DNA of 64,000 bases from Streptomyces monomycini (GCF_022271435.1 NZ_JAFIQY010000002.1:248001-312000); one strand, 5' to 3'. Shown: positions 44,074 through 56,815, counted from the stretch's first letter. Notes: generated by a model not told the origin, from the letters alone. Made by a program: numbers and translations.

Positions 44074-44116
44074 GCGGCCGGGGCATCGCACGGCGTCCGT
44101 GCGAAGCCCCGGCCGC
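44074..44116. terminator. Very stable two-tier hairpin between convergent genes
   Basis: GCGGCCGGGGC (44074-44084) pairs with GCCCCGGCCGC (44106-44116). Inside, after an A/A mismatch, TCGCACGG (44086-44093) pairs with CCGTGCGA (44097-44104) around a 3-nt loop: 19 base pairs in total. It should stop transcription in both directions. Confidence 0.9.
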
Positions 44117-44135
44117 GTACGGGCGACGCCGCCCC

Positions 44136-46853
44136 TCAGCGCATCAGCACCCCTGCCTCCTCCCCCGTCGCCTCCGACGGCACCGCCAGCAGCCCCATCT
44201 CGGCGGCGGTGACCAGCAGCCGGTGGGCGGGCAGGACGCGGACCGTGTAGCCGAAGGAGCCGGTGCGGTCGAGGGCGAGCGGGCCTTCGTAGAGCCAGCG
44301 GCCCTCCAGGTCGGGGCCGCCGGTCGGTTTGAGCGGCACGGTCGTGGCGTCCGTGATCCGGTCGGACTCGTCCACCCGGCCCGAGACGACCTGGACCTCC
44401 ACGTCGTCCGGGGCGAGGTCGCCGAGGGCGACGCGGACCCGCAGCGCCAGGGTGGCGCCCAGTTCGGCGCTGCCGTTGGGCGGGGCGCCCGGTACTCCGG
44501 CGGGCTCCGCGCGGTCCATCACCAGGGCCCCGGTCTCCACGTGGTCCACCGCGACCTGCGGCCACGCGGCCCGTACCCGGGTCTTCCAGGCGGCCAGTTC
44601 GGTCGCGGCCTGCGGGGTCAGGGAGCGCTGGGAGCGGGCGGCGGGCGCGTACAGCCGCTCCACGTACTCGCGCACCATGCGGCCCGCCAGCACCTTCGGC
44701 CCCAGGTTGACCAGGGTCTGCCGGACCATCTCGACCCAGCGCTGCGGGACGCCGGCCTCGTCGCGGTCGTAGAAGCGCGGCGCGACCCGCTGCTCCAGCA
44801 GCTCGTACAGGGCGTTGGCCTCCAGCTCGTCGCGCCGGTTCTCGTCGGTGGCATGGCCGTCGGCCGTCGGGATGGACCAGCCGAAGTCCGGCTCGTACCA
44901 CTCGTCCCACCAGCCGTCCAGGACGGAGAGGTTCAGACAGCCGTTGAGCGCCGCCTTCATGCCGGAGGTGCCGCACGCCTCCAGCGGGCGCAGCGGGTTG
45001 TTGAGCCAGACGTCGCAGCCGGGGTAGAGCTTCTGCGCCATGGCCATGCCGTAGTCGGGCAGGAAGACCAGCCGCTGCCGTACGCGCGGGTCGTCGGCGA
45101 AGCGGACCAGTTCCTGTACGAGGCGCTTGCCGCCGTCGTCGGCCGGGTGGGCCTTGCCCGCCACCACGATCTGGATCGGCCGCTCGTGGTGCAGCAGCAG
45201 GTCCATCAGGCGGTCGCGGTCGCGCAGCATCAGGGTGAGCCGCTTGTAGGAGGGCACCCGGCGGGCGAACCCGATGGTGAGTACGTCCGGGTCCAGCACG
45301 CCGTCGATCCAGCCCAGTTCGGCGGCTCCGGCGCCGCGCTGCCGCCAGGAGACGTGCAGCCGCCGCCGCACCTCCTCGACGAGCTGTTCGCGCAGCACCC
45401 GCCGCAGGTCCCAGACGTCCGCGTCCGGGATGTCGGCCACCGCCGACCAGCGCCGGGAGTCGCCGACGGACAGCGCGTCCTCGGTCCGGCCGGCGCCGAT
45501 CTGGCGGGCGCCCAGCCGGAAGACCTCGGGCGCCACCCAGGTGGGCGCGTGCACCCCGTTGGTGACCGACGTGATCGGTACGTCCTCCGGGTCGAAGCCC
45601 GGCCACAGCCCGGCGAACATCTCCCGGCTGACGCGGCCGTGCAGGGTGGAGACGCCGTTGGCGCGCTGGGCGAGCCGCAGGCCCATCACCGCCATGTTGA
45701 AGCAGTTCGGCTCGCCGCCGGGGTAGGTCTCCAGGCCGAGCGCGAGGATGCGTTCGACGTCGATGCCGGGCAGTTCCGCCGCCTCGCCGAAGTGCCGGGC
45801 GACCAGTTCGCGGTCGAAGCGGTCGATGCCCGCGGGGACGGGCGTGTGGGTGGTGAAGACCGTACCGGCGCGTACGGTCTCCAGGGCACCGTCGAAATCC
45901 AGCCCGACCGGCCCGCCCGCCTCACCGGGGCCGCCCTCACGGCCGGCGTCCGCCAGCTCGCGGATGCGTTCCAGGCCGAGGAAGCCCGCGTGTCCCTCGT
46001 TCGTGTGGAACACCTCGGGCGCGGCGTGGCCGGTGAGCCGGCAGTACGTCCGTACGGCCCGCACCCCGCCGATTCCCAGCAGCATCTCCTGCAACAGGCG
46101 GTGCTCGCTGCCCCCGCCGTACAGCCGGTCGGTCACGTCCCGCTCGCCCGGCCCGTTCTCCTCCACGTCGGAGTCCAGGAGCAGCAGCGGCACCCGCCCG
46201 ACCCGCGCCACCCAGACGACCGACCGCAGCTGCCGCCCGCCGGGCAGCGCGAGGGCGACCTGGGCGGGCGTCCCGTCGGCCTCCCGCAGCAGGTCCAGCG
46301 GCAGTTCGTTGGGGTCGAGCACCGGATAGTGCTCCTGCTGCCAGCCCTCGCGGGAGAGCGACTGGCGGAAGTAGCCGTGCCGGTAGAGCAGGCCCACCCC
46401 GATGAGCGGCACGCCGAGGTCGCTGGCCGCCTTGAGGTGGTCGCCGGCGAGGATGCCGAGGCCGCCCGAGTACTGCGGCAGCGCGGCGGTGATGCCGAAC
46501 TCCGGCGAGAAGTAGGCGACGGCCTCGGGCAGCCGGCCGTCCCGGCCGCCCAGCTGGGCGCTCTGGTACCAGCGCTGTCCGGAGAGGTAGTCCTGCAGGT
46601 CGTCGGCGGCCGCGCCGAGCCGGCGCAGGAATCTGCGGTCCCCGGCCAGCTCCGCGAGCCGCTCGGCGGAGACGGTGCTCAGCAGCCGTACGGGGTCCAG
46701 TCCCGCCCGGCGCCGGCCGGCGGGGGCTATGGCGTGGAACAGTTCGCGGGTCTCGGGGTGCCAGGACCAGCGCAGATTGCGCGCCAGGTCGCTGAGGGGT
46801 CGCAGGGGCTCCGGGAGGACGGGGCGCACGGTGAACCGACGAATGGCCTTCAC
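44136..46853 (-). CDS. glgP: Alpha-glucan phosphorylase (DUF3417-containing)
   Basis: A 905-residue PLP enzyme releasing glucose-1-phosphate from the non-reducing ends of alpha-1,4-glucan. The N-terminal DUF3417 domain (about 10-125, LARNLRWSWHPETRELF) is typical of actinobacterial GlgP. The catalytic part has AYFSPEFGI, QYSGGLGILAGDHLKAASDLG, VFHTNEGHAGF and the PLP-lysine motif EACGTSGMKAALNG. The GTG at 46853 lies 6 nt from a -10-like TACCGT (46865-46860 on the minus strand), with no ribosome-binding site, so it is probably leaderless. It is divergent from glgE. Confidence 0.95.
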   Translation of the reverse strand: MKAIRRFTVRPVLPEPLRPLSDLARNLRWSWHPETRELFHAIAPAGRRRAGLDPVRLLSTVSAERLAELAGDRRFLRRLGAAADDLQDYLSGQRWYQSAQLGGRDGRLPEAVAYFSPEFGITAALPQYSGGLGILAGDHLKAASDLGVPLIGVGLLYRHGYFRQSLSREGWQQEHYPVLDPNELPLDLLREADGTPAQVALALPGGRQLRSVVWVARVGRVPLLLLDSDVEENGPGERDVTDRLYGGGSEHRLLQEMLLGIGGVRAVRTYCRLTGHAAPEVFHTNEGHAGFLGLERIRELADAGREGGPGEAGGPVGLDFDGALETVRAGTVFTTHTPVPAGIDRFDRELVARHFGEAAELPGIDVERILALGLETYPGGEPNCFNMAVMGLRLAQRANGVSTLHGRVSREMFAGLWPGFDPEDVPITSVTNGVHAPTWVAPEVFRLGARQIGAGRTEDALSVGDSRRWSAVADIPDADVWDLRRVLREQLVEEVRRRLHVSWRQRGAGAAELGWIDGVLDPDVLTIGFARRVPSYKRLTLMLRDRDRLMDLLLHHERPIQIVVAGKAHPADDGGKRLVQELVRFADDPRVRQRLVFLPDYGMAMAQKLYPGCDVWLNNPLRPLEACGTSGMKAALNGCLNLSVLDGWWDEWYEPDFGWSIPTADGHATDENRRDELEANALYELLEQRVAPRFYDRDEAGVPQRWVEMVRQTLVNLGPKVLAGRMVREYVERLYAPAARSQRSLTPQAATELAAWKTRVRAAWPQVAVDHVETGALVMDRAEPAGVPGAPPNGSAELGATLALRVRVALGDLAPDDVEVQVVSGRVDESDRITDATTVPLKPTGGPDLEGRWLYEGPLALDRTGSFGYTVRVLPAHRLLVTAAEMGLLAVPSEATGEEAGVLMR

Positions 46854-47669
46854 GGTACGACGGTAGCGGCGCACTGCCGCCCGATTCGCCCGGTAGCCCG
46901 GAATCCGGTCGGATCCGGACGCCAACTGCCATGATCGGCACGCCTCTTGGGCCGTCACCCGTTCGGCCGAGCGGTCACCTGAAGGGCGTCTTCCGGCCAC
47001 GCCCGGGTGCGGCGCGCCGCACCCGGGCGGCGGGATCCGGCCCGCCTCTTCCCCGCTTCCCGGGCGCCCCTGGCCGTCTCTTGACGCCCCTTGCCGCCCC
47101 TTGCCGTCTCCCGCTGCCGATATGGCCGGTTCCGCATCCTCGTGCACTCTTGTTCGAGGCCGCGCCGCGCGGAAGGCTGCCGTAGGGCGCCGCCGGGCCG
47201 GGTGTGTACGGCGGTCACGGCCGGGGCGGGTGGCACCCTCGACCGGTGGGCGGCCTTCTCCAGCCGGGGCACGCAACTCGGCCTGTTCGCACCGGGTGTG
47301 GACATCATGACGGCGTGGAACCCGGGAGACACTGCGGAGCGGGCCCGGCTGGTGAGTACAGCACGGCACAGCCCCGTAAGACCCCGTAGGACCCCGTAAG
47401 GCGCTGTAGGACCCCGTAAGGCGCTGTAGCACCTACGGGTGGGGCGGCAGCCGTGCGCCCGGGGGCGTGCGCGCCACCACGCGCACGCGTCCGGAGCCCC
47501 GGTCATATTCCGTTCCGCGGTTACGTGCCGGTAGTGCGCGGACGGCCGGATTGCCCGCCCGCGCGCCACGGGAAGGCTTGTGCGGTACCGCTCTTGCGCC
47601 CCGGCGCGCCGCACGGCTTCCCGCACCGCCCCCCATCCGCCAACCGAGTGAAAGCGGACAGGAGAGCCC
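46854..47669. other. Divergent glgP-glgE intergenic region
   Basis: 816 bases with no convincing gene, although long shadow frames extend through it from glgP. It must hold the promoters of glgP (TACCGT at 46860-46865, minus strand) and of the glgE operon. A 20-bp tandem repeat lies at 47371-47430, and CGCCCCTTGC is repeated near 47083-47105. Confidence 0.55.
47371..47430. repeat. 10/20-bp tandem repeat
   Basis: ACCCCGTAAGGCGCTGTAGG at 47391-47410 recurs at 47411-47430 (last base C). Related 10-mers GCCCCGTAAG and ACCCCGTAGG precede it at 47371-47390. It lies about 240 bp before glgE. Confidence 0.85.
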
Positions 47670-49750
47670 ATGCCCGCAGCCCGTCCATCCGTCACAAAAA
47701 CGATAGAAAGGACAGAATCCGGTAGTACCTCCCAAACTCCAGGTGACCCCATGATCGGCCGCATCCCCGTGCTGGACCTCCACCCGCTGATCGACTGCGG
47801 CCGTCGCCCGGCGAAAGCGGTGGTCGGCGAGACCTTCACGATCTCGGCCACCGTCTTCCGCGAGGGCCATGACGCGGTCGCCGCCAACGTCGTGCTGCGC
47901 GATCCCCTGGGCCGCCCCGGCCCCTGGACGCCGATGCGCGAACTGGCGCCCGGCACGGACCGCTGGGGCGCCGAGGTCACCCCGGACGTGGAGGGCCGGT
48001 GGACGTACGGCGTCGAGGGCTGGTCCGACCCGGTCGCCACCTGGCGCCACCACGCCGGCATCAAGATCCCGGCCGGTATCGACACCGAACTGGTGCTCGC
48101 CGAGGGCGCCGCGCTGCACGAACGCGCCGCCGAGGGGGTGCCCAAGAGAGACGGCCGGGAAGCGGTGCTGGCCGCGGCGGACGCCCTGCGCGACCCGCAG
48201 TTGCCCGCCGCCACCCGGCTCGCCGCCGCGCTCGTCCCCGAGGTCACCGCCGCGCTCGCCCGCCACCCGCTGCGCGAACTGGTCACCGCCTCGCGGACGG
48301 TGCCGCTGCTGGTCGAGCGCCGCCGGGCCCTGTTCGGTTCGTGGTACGAGCTGTTCCCGCGCTCGGAGGGCGCGGTGGTACGCAAGGGCGCGGCACCGGT
48401 GAGCGGCACGTTCCGGACGGCCGCCGAACGGCTGCCGGCGGTCGCGGCCATGGGGTTCGACGTGGTCTACCTGCCGCCCGTGCACCCCATCGGCACCTCC
48501 TACCGCAAGGGCCCCAACAACGCGCTCTCCGCCGCCCCGCACGACGTGGGTTCACCGTGGGCCATCGGCTCGCCCGAGGGCGGGCACGACGCCCTGCACC
48601 CGGACCTCGGCACCTTCGAGGACTTCGCGCACTTCGTCCGCACGGCGCGCGATCTGCGCATGGAGGTGGCGCTGGACTTCGCCCTCCAGTGCTCGCCGGA
48701 CCACCCCTGGGTCACCGAGCACCCCGAGTGGTTCCACCACCGGGCGGACGGCTCCGTCGCCTACGCCGAGAACCCGCCGAAGAAGTACCAGGACATCTAC
48801 CCGCTGGCGTTCGACGCGGACCTGAACGGCCTGGTGCGGGAGACGGAGCGGCTGCTGCGCTTCTGGATGGAGCGCGGGGTGCGCATCTTCCGGGTCGACA
48901 ATCCGCACACCAAGCCGGTGCTCTTCTGGGAGAAGGTCATCGCGGACGTCAACCGTACGGATCCGGACGTCGTCTTCCTGGCCGAGGCGTTCACCCGGCC
49001 GGCCATGATGCGCACCCTGGCGCAGATCGGGTTCCAGCAGTCGTACACCTATTTCACCTGGCGCAACGACAAGCGCGAGCTCACCGAGTACCTCACCGAA
49101 CTGTCGCGGGAATCGTCCTCGTACATGCGGCCGAATTTCTTCGTCAATACGCCGGACATCCTCCACGCCTATCTGCAACACGGCGGCCGGCCCGCGTTCG
49201 AGGTGCGTGCGGTACTGGCCGCCACCCTCTCCCCGACGTGGGGTGTCTACGCCGGATTCGAGCTGTGCGAGTCGACACCGGTACGAAGTGGCAGCGAGGA
49301 GTACCTGGATTCGGAGAAGTACCAACTCAGGCCCCGGGACTGGGAGACAGCGGCGCGCGAGGGACGTACGATCGCACCTCTCATCACCACTCTGAACCGC
49401 CTGCGACGCCGCCACCCGGCCTTCCAACAGCTGCGTGACCTCCATTTCCATCACGTCGACGACGACGCCGTGCTCGCCTATTCCAAACGGGCCGGGAACG
49501 GCGCCGGGGCCGACACCGTGCTCACCGTCGTCAACCTCGACCCGCACCACACCCACGAGGCGACGGTGTCGTTGGACATGCCGGAACTCGGCCTCGATTG
49601 GCACGATTCCGTCCCGGTGCGCGACGAGCTCACCGGCGAGACCTACCACTGGGGCAGGGACAACTATGTGCGCCTCGACCCGGGCCGCTCACCGGCGCCC
49701 GCGCACGTGTTCTCGCTGCGACCGTCCTCACCGATCGGAGGGTCACCCAA

Positions 49751-49754
<4 letters not shown>
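47670..49754 (+). CDS. glgE: Alpha-1,4-glucan:maltose-1-phosphate maltosyltransferase
   Basis: A 694-residue GH13_3 enzyme that extends alpha-1,4-glucan with maltosyl units from maltose-1-phosphate. ATG with AGGAGA upstream. It has an N-terminal beta domain (about 30-130), an insertion helix bundle, then the barrel: [11 protein letters not shown], nucleophile Asp410 in [10 protein letters not shown] and acid-base Glu439 in FLAEAFTRP. These sit exactly 16 residues beyond the positions I recall for S. coelicolor GlgE1 (394, 423), consistent with a slightly longer N-terminus. It heads glgE-treS, with mak and glgB downstream. Its stop overlaps the treS start. Confidence 0.97.
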
Positions 49755-51451
<1,697 letters not shown>

Positions 51452-51473
51452 GGACCGTACCGGCGCACGTGCA

Positions 51474-51527
51474 GGGCGGCGGAAAACCGCCGCCCGTATC
51501 CGCCCGCGGTACGGGTACGGGCGTTTT
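51474..51527 (+). terminator. Two adjacent hairpins after treS
   Basis: GGGCGGCGG-AAAA-CCGCCGCCC (51474-51495) is followed by CGCCCG (51501-51506) pairing with CGGGCG (51518-51523) and TTTT. It suggests termination or attenuation between treS and mak, which are 282 bp apart. Confidence 0.82.
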
Positions 51528-51733
51528 CCGACCGCCCCCACGGGCAGTCTCCCTACTACCGCACGGGCCGGGTGAGCCAGCGCCGAAACCCCGGTGTCAG
51601 GGGTAATCCCCACGGACGCCGCTGCCGTACGGACGATCCTCACCCGACACGTCCCGCACCGCCGCACAGTCAAGGCCGCATTCCGGGACACTCTGCCCTA
51701 TCTGTCGTGTGCCCGGGGAAAGGACGCGACGCC

Positions 51734-53302
51734 ATGTCGGAGACCGCCTCGACCCGTGCCATCCGCAGTTCGCATGACCGCCTCTCGACCACCGCGCCCG
51801 CGCTGTTGTCCTCACTCGTCCCCCTGCTGAGCGAATGGCTGCCGCGGCAGCGGTGGTTCGCCGGCAAAGGGCGGCCGATCACGGGCTTCCAGCTGGTGTC
51901 GGCGACCGAGTTGCTGCCGTGCGCGGCGGGTGGCGCCACGCCGGGGCTGCTGCATCTGCTCGTACGGGCGCAGCAGTCGGCGACTCCCCCCGGGGCCCCG
52001 CACCCGGCTCCACCGGGGAGCCCGGCCGACCAGGCCGCCGCGCCGGCCGGGGGCCCGGCGGGCGGGGACTGCTACCAGCTGCTGCTCGGCGTGCACAGCG
52101 CCCTGCCGCCGCAGCTCGCCCCCGCCGTGATCGGCCGCCCCGCGGGCGGCCCGCTGCACGGGCGCACGGTCTACGACGCCCTGCTGGACAACCGGCTGTG
52201 CGCCCTCCTGCTGGAGCGGCTGCGGGTGCCGGGGCGGCTCGGCGGACTGCGGTTCTGCCGGGTGGCCGACAGCACCATCTCCTCCGGGATGCCCGCCCGG
52301 CCGGTCACCGCGGAGCAGACCAACTCCTCCGTCGTCTACGGGGATTCGTACATCCTCAAGGTGTTCCGGCGCACCGCCCCCGGCCTCAACCCGGACCTGG
52401 AACTGCCACTGGCGCTGGCCCGCGCCAAGTGCGGGCGGGTCCCGGCGCCCGCGGCGTGGTTCGAGACCGACCCGGAGGCGGGCGAGGGCGAGCCGGTGAC
52501 GCTGGGCGTGCTCCAGCCCTATCTGAGCGGCTCCGCCGACGGCTGGCAGCTGGCCCTGAACGCGCTCGCCGTGCAGGCCGACTTCACCAGCTCCGCGCGG
52601 GCCCTCGGGCACGCCACCGCCGAGGTGCACACCGCGCTGGCCGAGACGCTGCCCACCACCGAGCTGCGCCGGCCGCAACTCGACGCGGTCGCCGCCCAGA
52701 TGAACGAGCGGCTGGTGGCCACCGCGCGCGTGGTGCCCGCGCTGCGGCCGTACTGCGCGCGGCTGCGCACCGCCTTCGACGACCTCGCGGCACTCGGACA
52801 CGACGGCCGCGCCTGGTCCGCCCAGCGCATCCACGGCGACCTGCACCTGGGCCAGACGCTGCGGACCGCCGACGAGGGCCGCTGGTCGCTGATCGACTTC
52901 GAGGGCGAGCCGTCCCGGCCGCTGGCCGAGCGACGGCGGCCGCAGCCCGCGGTGCGCGACGTGGCGGCCATGCTGCGCTCGTTCGACTACGCGGCCCGCA
53001 GCGGCCCTTCGGGCGGCGATCCGTGGTCGCTGGAGTGGGCCCGGCGCACCCGGGCCGCCTACTGCCTCGGGTACGCGGAGGCCGGCGGGCTCGACCCGCG
53101 CTCGGCGCCCGAGCTGATGCGGGCGTACGAGACGGACAAGGCCGTCTACGAAGTGCTCTACGAGGCCCGGCACCGGCCGAACTGGCTGCCCGTACCGATG
53201 GCCGCGGTACGGCGGCTGGCCAGGACGCACGCGTCCCGGGACGCGGCCGGCGCGGACCCCGGCGCCGGCCCGGACCTGGACGGCTCCGATGGGCGCGCAT
53301 GA
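51734..53302 (+). CDS. mak: Maltokinase
   Basis: A 522-residue enzyme that phosphorylates maltose to maltose-1-phosphate with ATP, the GlgE donor (also called Pep2). ATG with AAAGGA upstream. The N-terminal cap domain is recognised by LSEWLPRQRWFAGKGRPI. The kinase domain has NSSVVYGDSYILKVFRR (ATP-binding Lys), catalytic loop IHGDLHLGQTLR and metal-binding LIDFEGEPSRPL. A disordered Pro/Ala insertion lies at about 80-112. The C-terminal Asp/Gly/Ala tail is extra. It is 152 bp upstream of glgB. Confidence 0.95.
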   Translation: MSETASTRAIRSSHDRLSTTAPALLSSLVPLLSEWLPRQRWFAGKGRPITGFQLVSATELLPCAAGGATPGLLHLLVRAQQSATPPGAPHPAPPGSPADQAAAPAGGPAGGDCYQLLLGVHSALPPQLAPAVIGRPAGGPLHGRTVYDALLDNRLCALLLERLRVPGRLGGLRFCRVADSTISSGMPARPVTAEQTNSSVVYGDSYILKVFRRTAPGLNPDLELPLALARAKCGRVPAPAAWFETDPEAGEGEPVTLGVLQPYLSGSADGWQLALNALAVQADFTSSARALGHATAEVHTALAETLPTTELRRPQLDAVAAQMNERLVATARVVPALRPYCARLRTAFDDLAALGHDGRAWSAQRIHGDLHLGQTLRTADEGRWSLIDFEGEPSRPLAERRRPQPAVRDVAAMLRSFDYAARSGPSGGDPWSLEWARRTRAAYCLGYAEAGGLDPRSAPELMRAYETDKAVYEVLYEARHRPNWLPVPMAAVRRLARTHASRDAAGADPGAGPDLDGSDGRA

Positions 53303-53454
53303 AACCGCGGGAGCGGGCCACCCGGAGCGGTACGGAGCACCGGCACCGGCGTGCACGGCCCCGGCCCGTCCGGCGGGCGCGCGCCCGGTGCGCACCAGAC
53401 CCCCGCAATCCAGACAACCCTGATCGCTGACATCTGGCCGAGGAGGCTCCTCTC

Positions 53455-56094
53455 GTGACCGCCCGTTCGTCGTCCCGCCGCCCATCGCAAGAACCCGCGC
53501 CCGCCCGTGGCACGGCCGTCCGGGGCACCTCCCCGGAGGCGTCCGCCGGCCGGTCCGGTGTCCCGGCGACCTTCCTGCCGGGGCGTGATGAGCCTGCCGG
53601 GCCCGGCGGGGCCGCCTCGCCCTCCGCTCCCTCCGCGCCCGACGCCACCGCCGCCGACACCGGCACCGGCACCGAAGCCCCGGCGTCCGCCGAGCGGCCG
53701 CCGCATCAGCGGGACCACGGCGAGCCCCTGCCGGAGCGGCCCGACGGTTCCCGCCCGGACCGTGCGCGGTCCGACCGCACCCGTCCTGCCGGTACGCAGC
53801 CCAGCAGTACGCGGCCCAGCAGTACGCGGCCCGCCGGTACGCCGGCCGACGGCGCGCCGCCCGGCCTCGCGCCGGAGCCCAGCGGCGGCAGCCACGGTGT
53901 GCGGCCCGCGCCGCCGCTCGGCGACGACGACCGCGACCGGCTGCTGGCCGGCGCGCACCACGACCCGCACGGGCTGCTCGGCGCCCACCCGGCGCGCGGC
54001 GGGGTGCTCTTCCGCGTGCTGCGCCCGTACGCGAAGGCCGTCACCGTCCTCGCCAAGGGCCTGCGGGCCGATCTGCACGACGAGGGCGACGGGCTGTTCG
54101 GCGGGGTGCTGCCGCTGTCCGCGGTCCCCGAGTACGAGCTGCTGGTCTCGTACGAGGACAACGACGTGACCGTGCACGACCCGTACCGCTTCCTGCCCGC
54201 CGTCGGCGAACTGGACCTGCACCTGTTCGGCGAGGGCCGCCACGAGGAGCTGTGGCAGGCGATGGGCGCGATGCCCATGGTGCACCAGGAGGTGACCGGT
54301 ACCCGCTTCACCGTCTGGGCGCCGAACGCCCGGGGCGTGCGCGTCGTCGGCAACTTCAACTACTGGGACGGCACCGGCTTCCCGATGCGCTCGCTCGGCT
54401 CGTCCGGTGTCTGGGAGCTGTTCCTGCCGGGGCTGGGCGAGGGCGAGCTGTACAAGTTCGAGATCACCCGGCCGGACGGCTCGAAGACGCTGCGCGCCGA
54501 CCCGATGGCCCGCCGTACGGAGTGCCCGCCCGCCAACGCCTCCGTCGTGCACACCTCGCACCACCGGTGGCAGGACGCGGCGTGGCTGGAGCGGCGGGCC
54601 GAGCGCCCGGTGCACGCGGCGCCGTTCTCCGTCTACGAGGTGCACCTGGCGTCCTGGCGCCCCGGGCTCACGTACCGGCAGCTCGCCCAGCAGCTGCCCG
54701 CCTACGTCAAGGACCTGGGCTTCACGCACGTCGAGCTGATGCCGGTCGCCGAGCACCCCTTCGGCGGGTCCTGGGGCTACCAGGTCACCGGCTTCTACGC
54801 GCCGACCGCCCGGATGGGCACCCCCGACGACTTCAAGTACCTCGTCGACGCGCTGCACCGGGCCGGGATCGGGGTGCTGATGGACTGGGTGCCGGCCCAC
54901 TTCCCGCGCGACGCGTGGGCGCTGGCGGAGTTCGACGGGCGGCCGCTGTACGAGCACGAGGACCCGGCGCGGGCCGCGCACCCCGACTGGGGCACGCTGG
55001 AGTTCGACTACGGCCGCGCCGAGGTGCGCAACTTCCTGGTCGCCAACGCGGTGTACTGGTGCGAGGAGTTCCACATCGACGGGCTGCGGGTGGACGCCGT
55101 CGCCTCGATGCTCTACCTCGACTACTCCCGGGAGAGCGGCGAGTGGACGCCCAACGTGCACGGCGGGCGGGAGAACCTGGACGCGGTGGCCTTCCTCCAG
55201 GAGATGAACGCCACCGTCTACCGGCGCTGCCCCGGCGTCGTCACCGTCGCCGAGGAGTCCACCGCCTGGGACGGCGTCACCCGTGCCACCCATCACGTGG
55301 GGCCCGGCGGCTTCGGCGGGCTGGGCTTCGGGCTGAAGTGGAACATGGGCTGGATGCACGACTCGCTGGGCTACGTCGGCAAGGAGCCGGTGCACCGCAA
55401 GTACCACCACAACGAGATGACGTTCTCGATGGTGTACGCGTACTCGGAGAACTACGTCCTGCCGATCTCGCACGACGAGGTGGTGCACGGCAAGCGCTCG
55501 CTGGTCTCCAAGATGCCCGGCGACTGGTGGCAGCAGCGGGCCACCCAGCGGGCGTACCTCGGGTACATGTGGGGCCACCCGGGCAAGCAGCTGCTGTTCA
55601 TGGGGCAGGAGTTCGCGCAGGGGGCCGAGTGGGCGGAGGGCCACGGCCCCGACTGGTGGCTGCTGGACCCGTCGTACTCCGCCGAGCCCGACCACCGGGG
55701 CGTACGCGACCTGGTCCGCGACCTGAACCGCCACTACACGGACACGCCCGCGCTGTGGGAGCAGGACACCGTGCCGGAGGGCTTCTCCTGGATCGTCGGC
55801 GACGCCGGCGAGGACAATGTCTTCGCCTTCCTGCGCTACGGCACGGACGGCACCCCGCTGCTGGCGGTCTCCAACTTCTCGCCGGTCGTGCGGCACGCGT
55901 ATCCGCTCGGGGTGCCGGCCGACGTGGCGGCGTGGCAGGAGGTCCTGAACACGGACGAGGTGCGGTACGGCGGCAGCGGGGTGGGCAACCCCGACCCGCT
56001 GAAGCCCGACGCGTCCGTGCCGTGGCACGGGCGGCCGGCGTCGATCACCCCGGTGCTGCCGCCGCTGGCGACGCTCTGGCTGCGGCCGGTGTGA
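53455..56094 (+). CDS. glgB: 1,4-alpha-glucan branching enzyme
   Basis: An 879-residue GH13_9 enzyme creating alpha-1,6 branches. GTG start with GAGGAGG at 53440-53446. The first about 160 residues are disordered (Pro/Ala/Arg/Ser/Thr) and include a 15-bp coding repeat (53782-53841). Two N-terminal beta domains (CBM48 type, about 165-390) precede the barrel: nucleophile Asp547 (GLRVDAVAS), acid-base Glu600 (VAEEST) and Asp674 ([11 protein letters not shown]). Last gene of the glgE-treS-mak-glgB set. Branching of the linear GlgE product gives the storage glucan. Confidence 0.96.
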   Translation: MTARSSSRRPSQEPAPARGTAVRGTSPEASAGRSGVPATFLPGRDEPAGPGGAASPSAPSAPDATAADTGTGTEAPASAERPPHQRDHGEPLPERPDGSRPDRARSDRTRPAGTQPSSTRPSSTRPAGTPADGAPPGLAPEPSGGSHGVRPAPPLGDDDRDRLLAGAHHDPHGLLGAHPARGGVLFRVLRPYAKAVTVLAKGLRADLHDEGDGLFGGVLPLSAVPEYELLVSYEDNDVTVHDPYRFLPAVGELDLHLFGEGRHEELWQAMGAMPMVHQEVTGTRFTVWAPNARGVRVVGNFNYWDGTGFPMRSLGSSGVWELFLPGLGEGELYKFEITRPDGSKTLRADPMARRTECPPANASVVHTSHHRWQDAAWLERRAERPVHAAPFSVYEVHLASWRPGLTYRQLAQQLPAYVKDLGFTHVELMPVAEHPFGGSWGYQVTGFYAPTARMGTPDDFKYLVDALHRAGIGVLMDWVPAHFPRDAWALAEFDGRPLYEHEDPARAAHPDWGTLEFDYGRAEVRNFLVANAVYWCEEFHIDGLRVDAVASMLYLDYSRESGEWTPNVHGGRENLDAVAFLQEMNATVYRRCPGVVTVAEESTAWDGVTRATHHVGPGGFGGLGFGLKWNMGWMHDSLGYVGKEPVHRKYHHNEMTFSMVYAYSENYVLPISHDEVVHGKRSLVSKMPGDWWQQRATQRAYLGYMWGHPGKQLLFMGQEFAQGAEWAEGHGPDWWLLDPSYSAEPDHRGVRDLVRDLNRHYTDTPALWEQDTVPEGFSWIVGDAGEDNVFAFLRYGTDGTPLLAVSNFSPVVRHAYPLGVPADVAAWQEVLNTDEVRYGGSGVGNPDPLKPDASVPWHGRPASITPVLPPLATLWLRPV
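53782..53841. repeat. 15-bp coding tandem repeat in glgB
   Basis: Four head-to-tail units related to CGGCCCAGCAGTACG start at 53782, 53797, 53812 and 53827 and encode [20 protein letters not shown] in the disordered N-terminus. Copy number probably varies between strains. Confidence 0.85.
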
Positions 56095-56103
56095 GGGCTC
56101 TTC

Positions 56104-56130
56104 GCGGGCCGGGGCGGTGCCCCGGCCCGC
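56104..56130. terminator. Hairpin after glgB
   Basis: GCGGGCCGGGGC (56104-56115), loop GGT, GCCCCGGCCCGC (56119-56130): a perfect 12-bp stem 9 bp after the glgB stop. The rest of the gap to 56327 shows nothing recognisable. Confidence 0.87.
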
Positions 56131-56326
56131 GCCCCGGCTCACGGCCGCCCATGGCCCGACGGTGGGCCCCGCAACGCCTTACGGGACATCCCGCCCGCTC
56201 GTACGCCTGGTCCGGCAGCCGGTTCGCCGCCTCGTCGCAGGCGCGCGGGCGGGCTTCGTCCCGAGGTGCCGGCGCGGAGTGTTCTCCGAGGAGGCCCTGA
56301 CGCGCCGCGAAGAGATCATGCGCCGC

Positions 56327-56815
56327 TCACGGACGCGGGACCGGTCCGCATCCCCGGTCAGCTCCTCTGCCATCTGCCTGGTCACCTCCCTGCTCACCTC
56401 CCCGGTCCGCGTCCCCGGTCAGCTCGGCGCGCAGGCGGGCCAGGTGCGCCAGCCACTCCTGGCCGCCGTCCGACTCGTCCCACAGCTCGGCCAGCTCGGA
56501 GTCCGGCGCGAGCACCCGGTCCAGGGCGTGCAGCGCGAGCACGGCGAGCTGGGGCGGAGGTACGGGGACCGTCAGGTCCGGGGCGTACGCGGCAGCGGCC
56601 GGGCACGCGCTCCGGGAGCGGGCGGCGGCTGTCAGGGCCGCGGCGGCCACGGCCATCTGGCCTTCCGGGGCTTCGAGATAGTCCCGTTCGGCGGCGGCGG
56701 TGGACAGCACGCCGCGCAGGGCGCCGAGCCGCCGCTCCTCCGGCATGGCGGCCAGATCGTCCAGCAGGTCCGCCGCCCCGTCATTTTCGAACAGCCCCAT
56801 GCCCCACGTCCCCAT
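56327..56815 (-). CDS. DUF4259-containing protein
   Basis: A 162-residue protein starting MGTWGMGLFENDGAADLLDDL, the hallmark N-terminus of DUF4259. A helical core includes AALTAAARSRSA and the tryptophan-containing LAELWDESDGGQEWLAHLARL. The tail is Gly/Asp/Arg-rich and disordered. The function of the family is unknown. The ATG at 56815 has CGAAGG upstream. It is downstream of the MFS exporter gene on the same strand with a 121-bp gap that carries a RecA-NDp-like element, so it may have its own promoter. Confidence 0.85.
   Translation of the reverse strand: MGTWGMGLFENDGAADLLDDLAAMPEERRLGALRGVLSTAAAERDYLEAPEGQMAVAAAALTAAARSRSACPAAAAYAPDLTVPVPPPQLAVLALHALDRVLAPDSELAELWDESDGGQEWLAHLARLRAELTGDADRGGEQGGDQADGRGADRGCGPVPRP

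Noticed and set aside
46854..47432. N-terminal extension of GlgP up to 47432
   Set aside because: The extra 193 residues are low-complexity and GlgP homology starts at the GTG at 46853, where a leaderless-type -10 box also lies.
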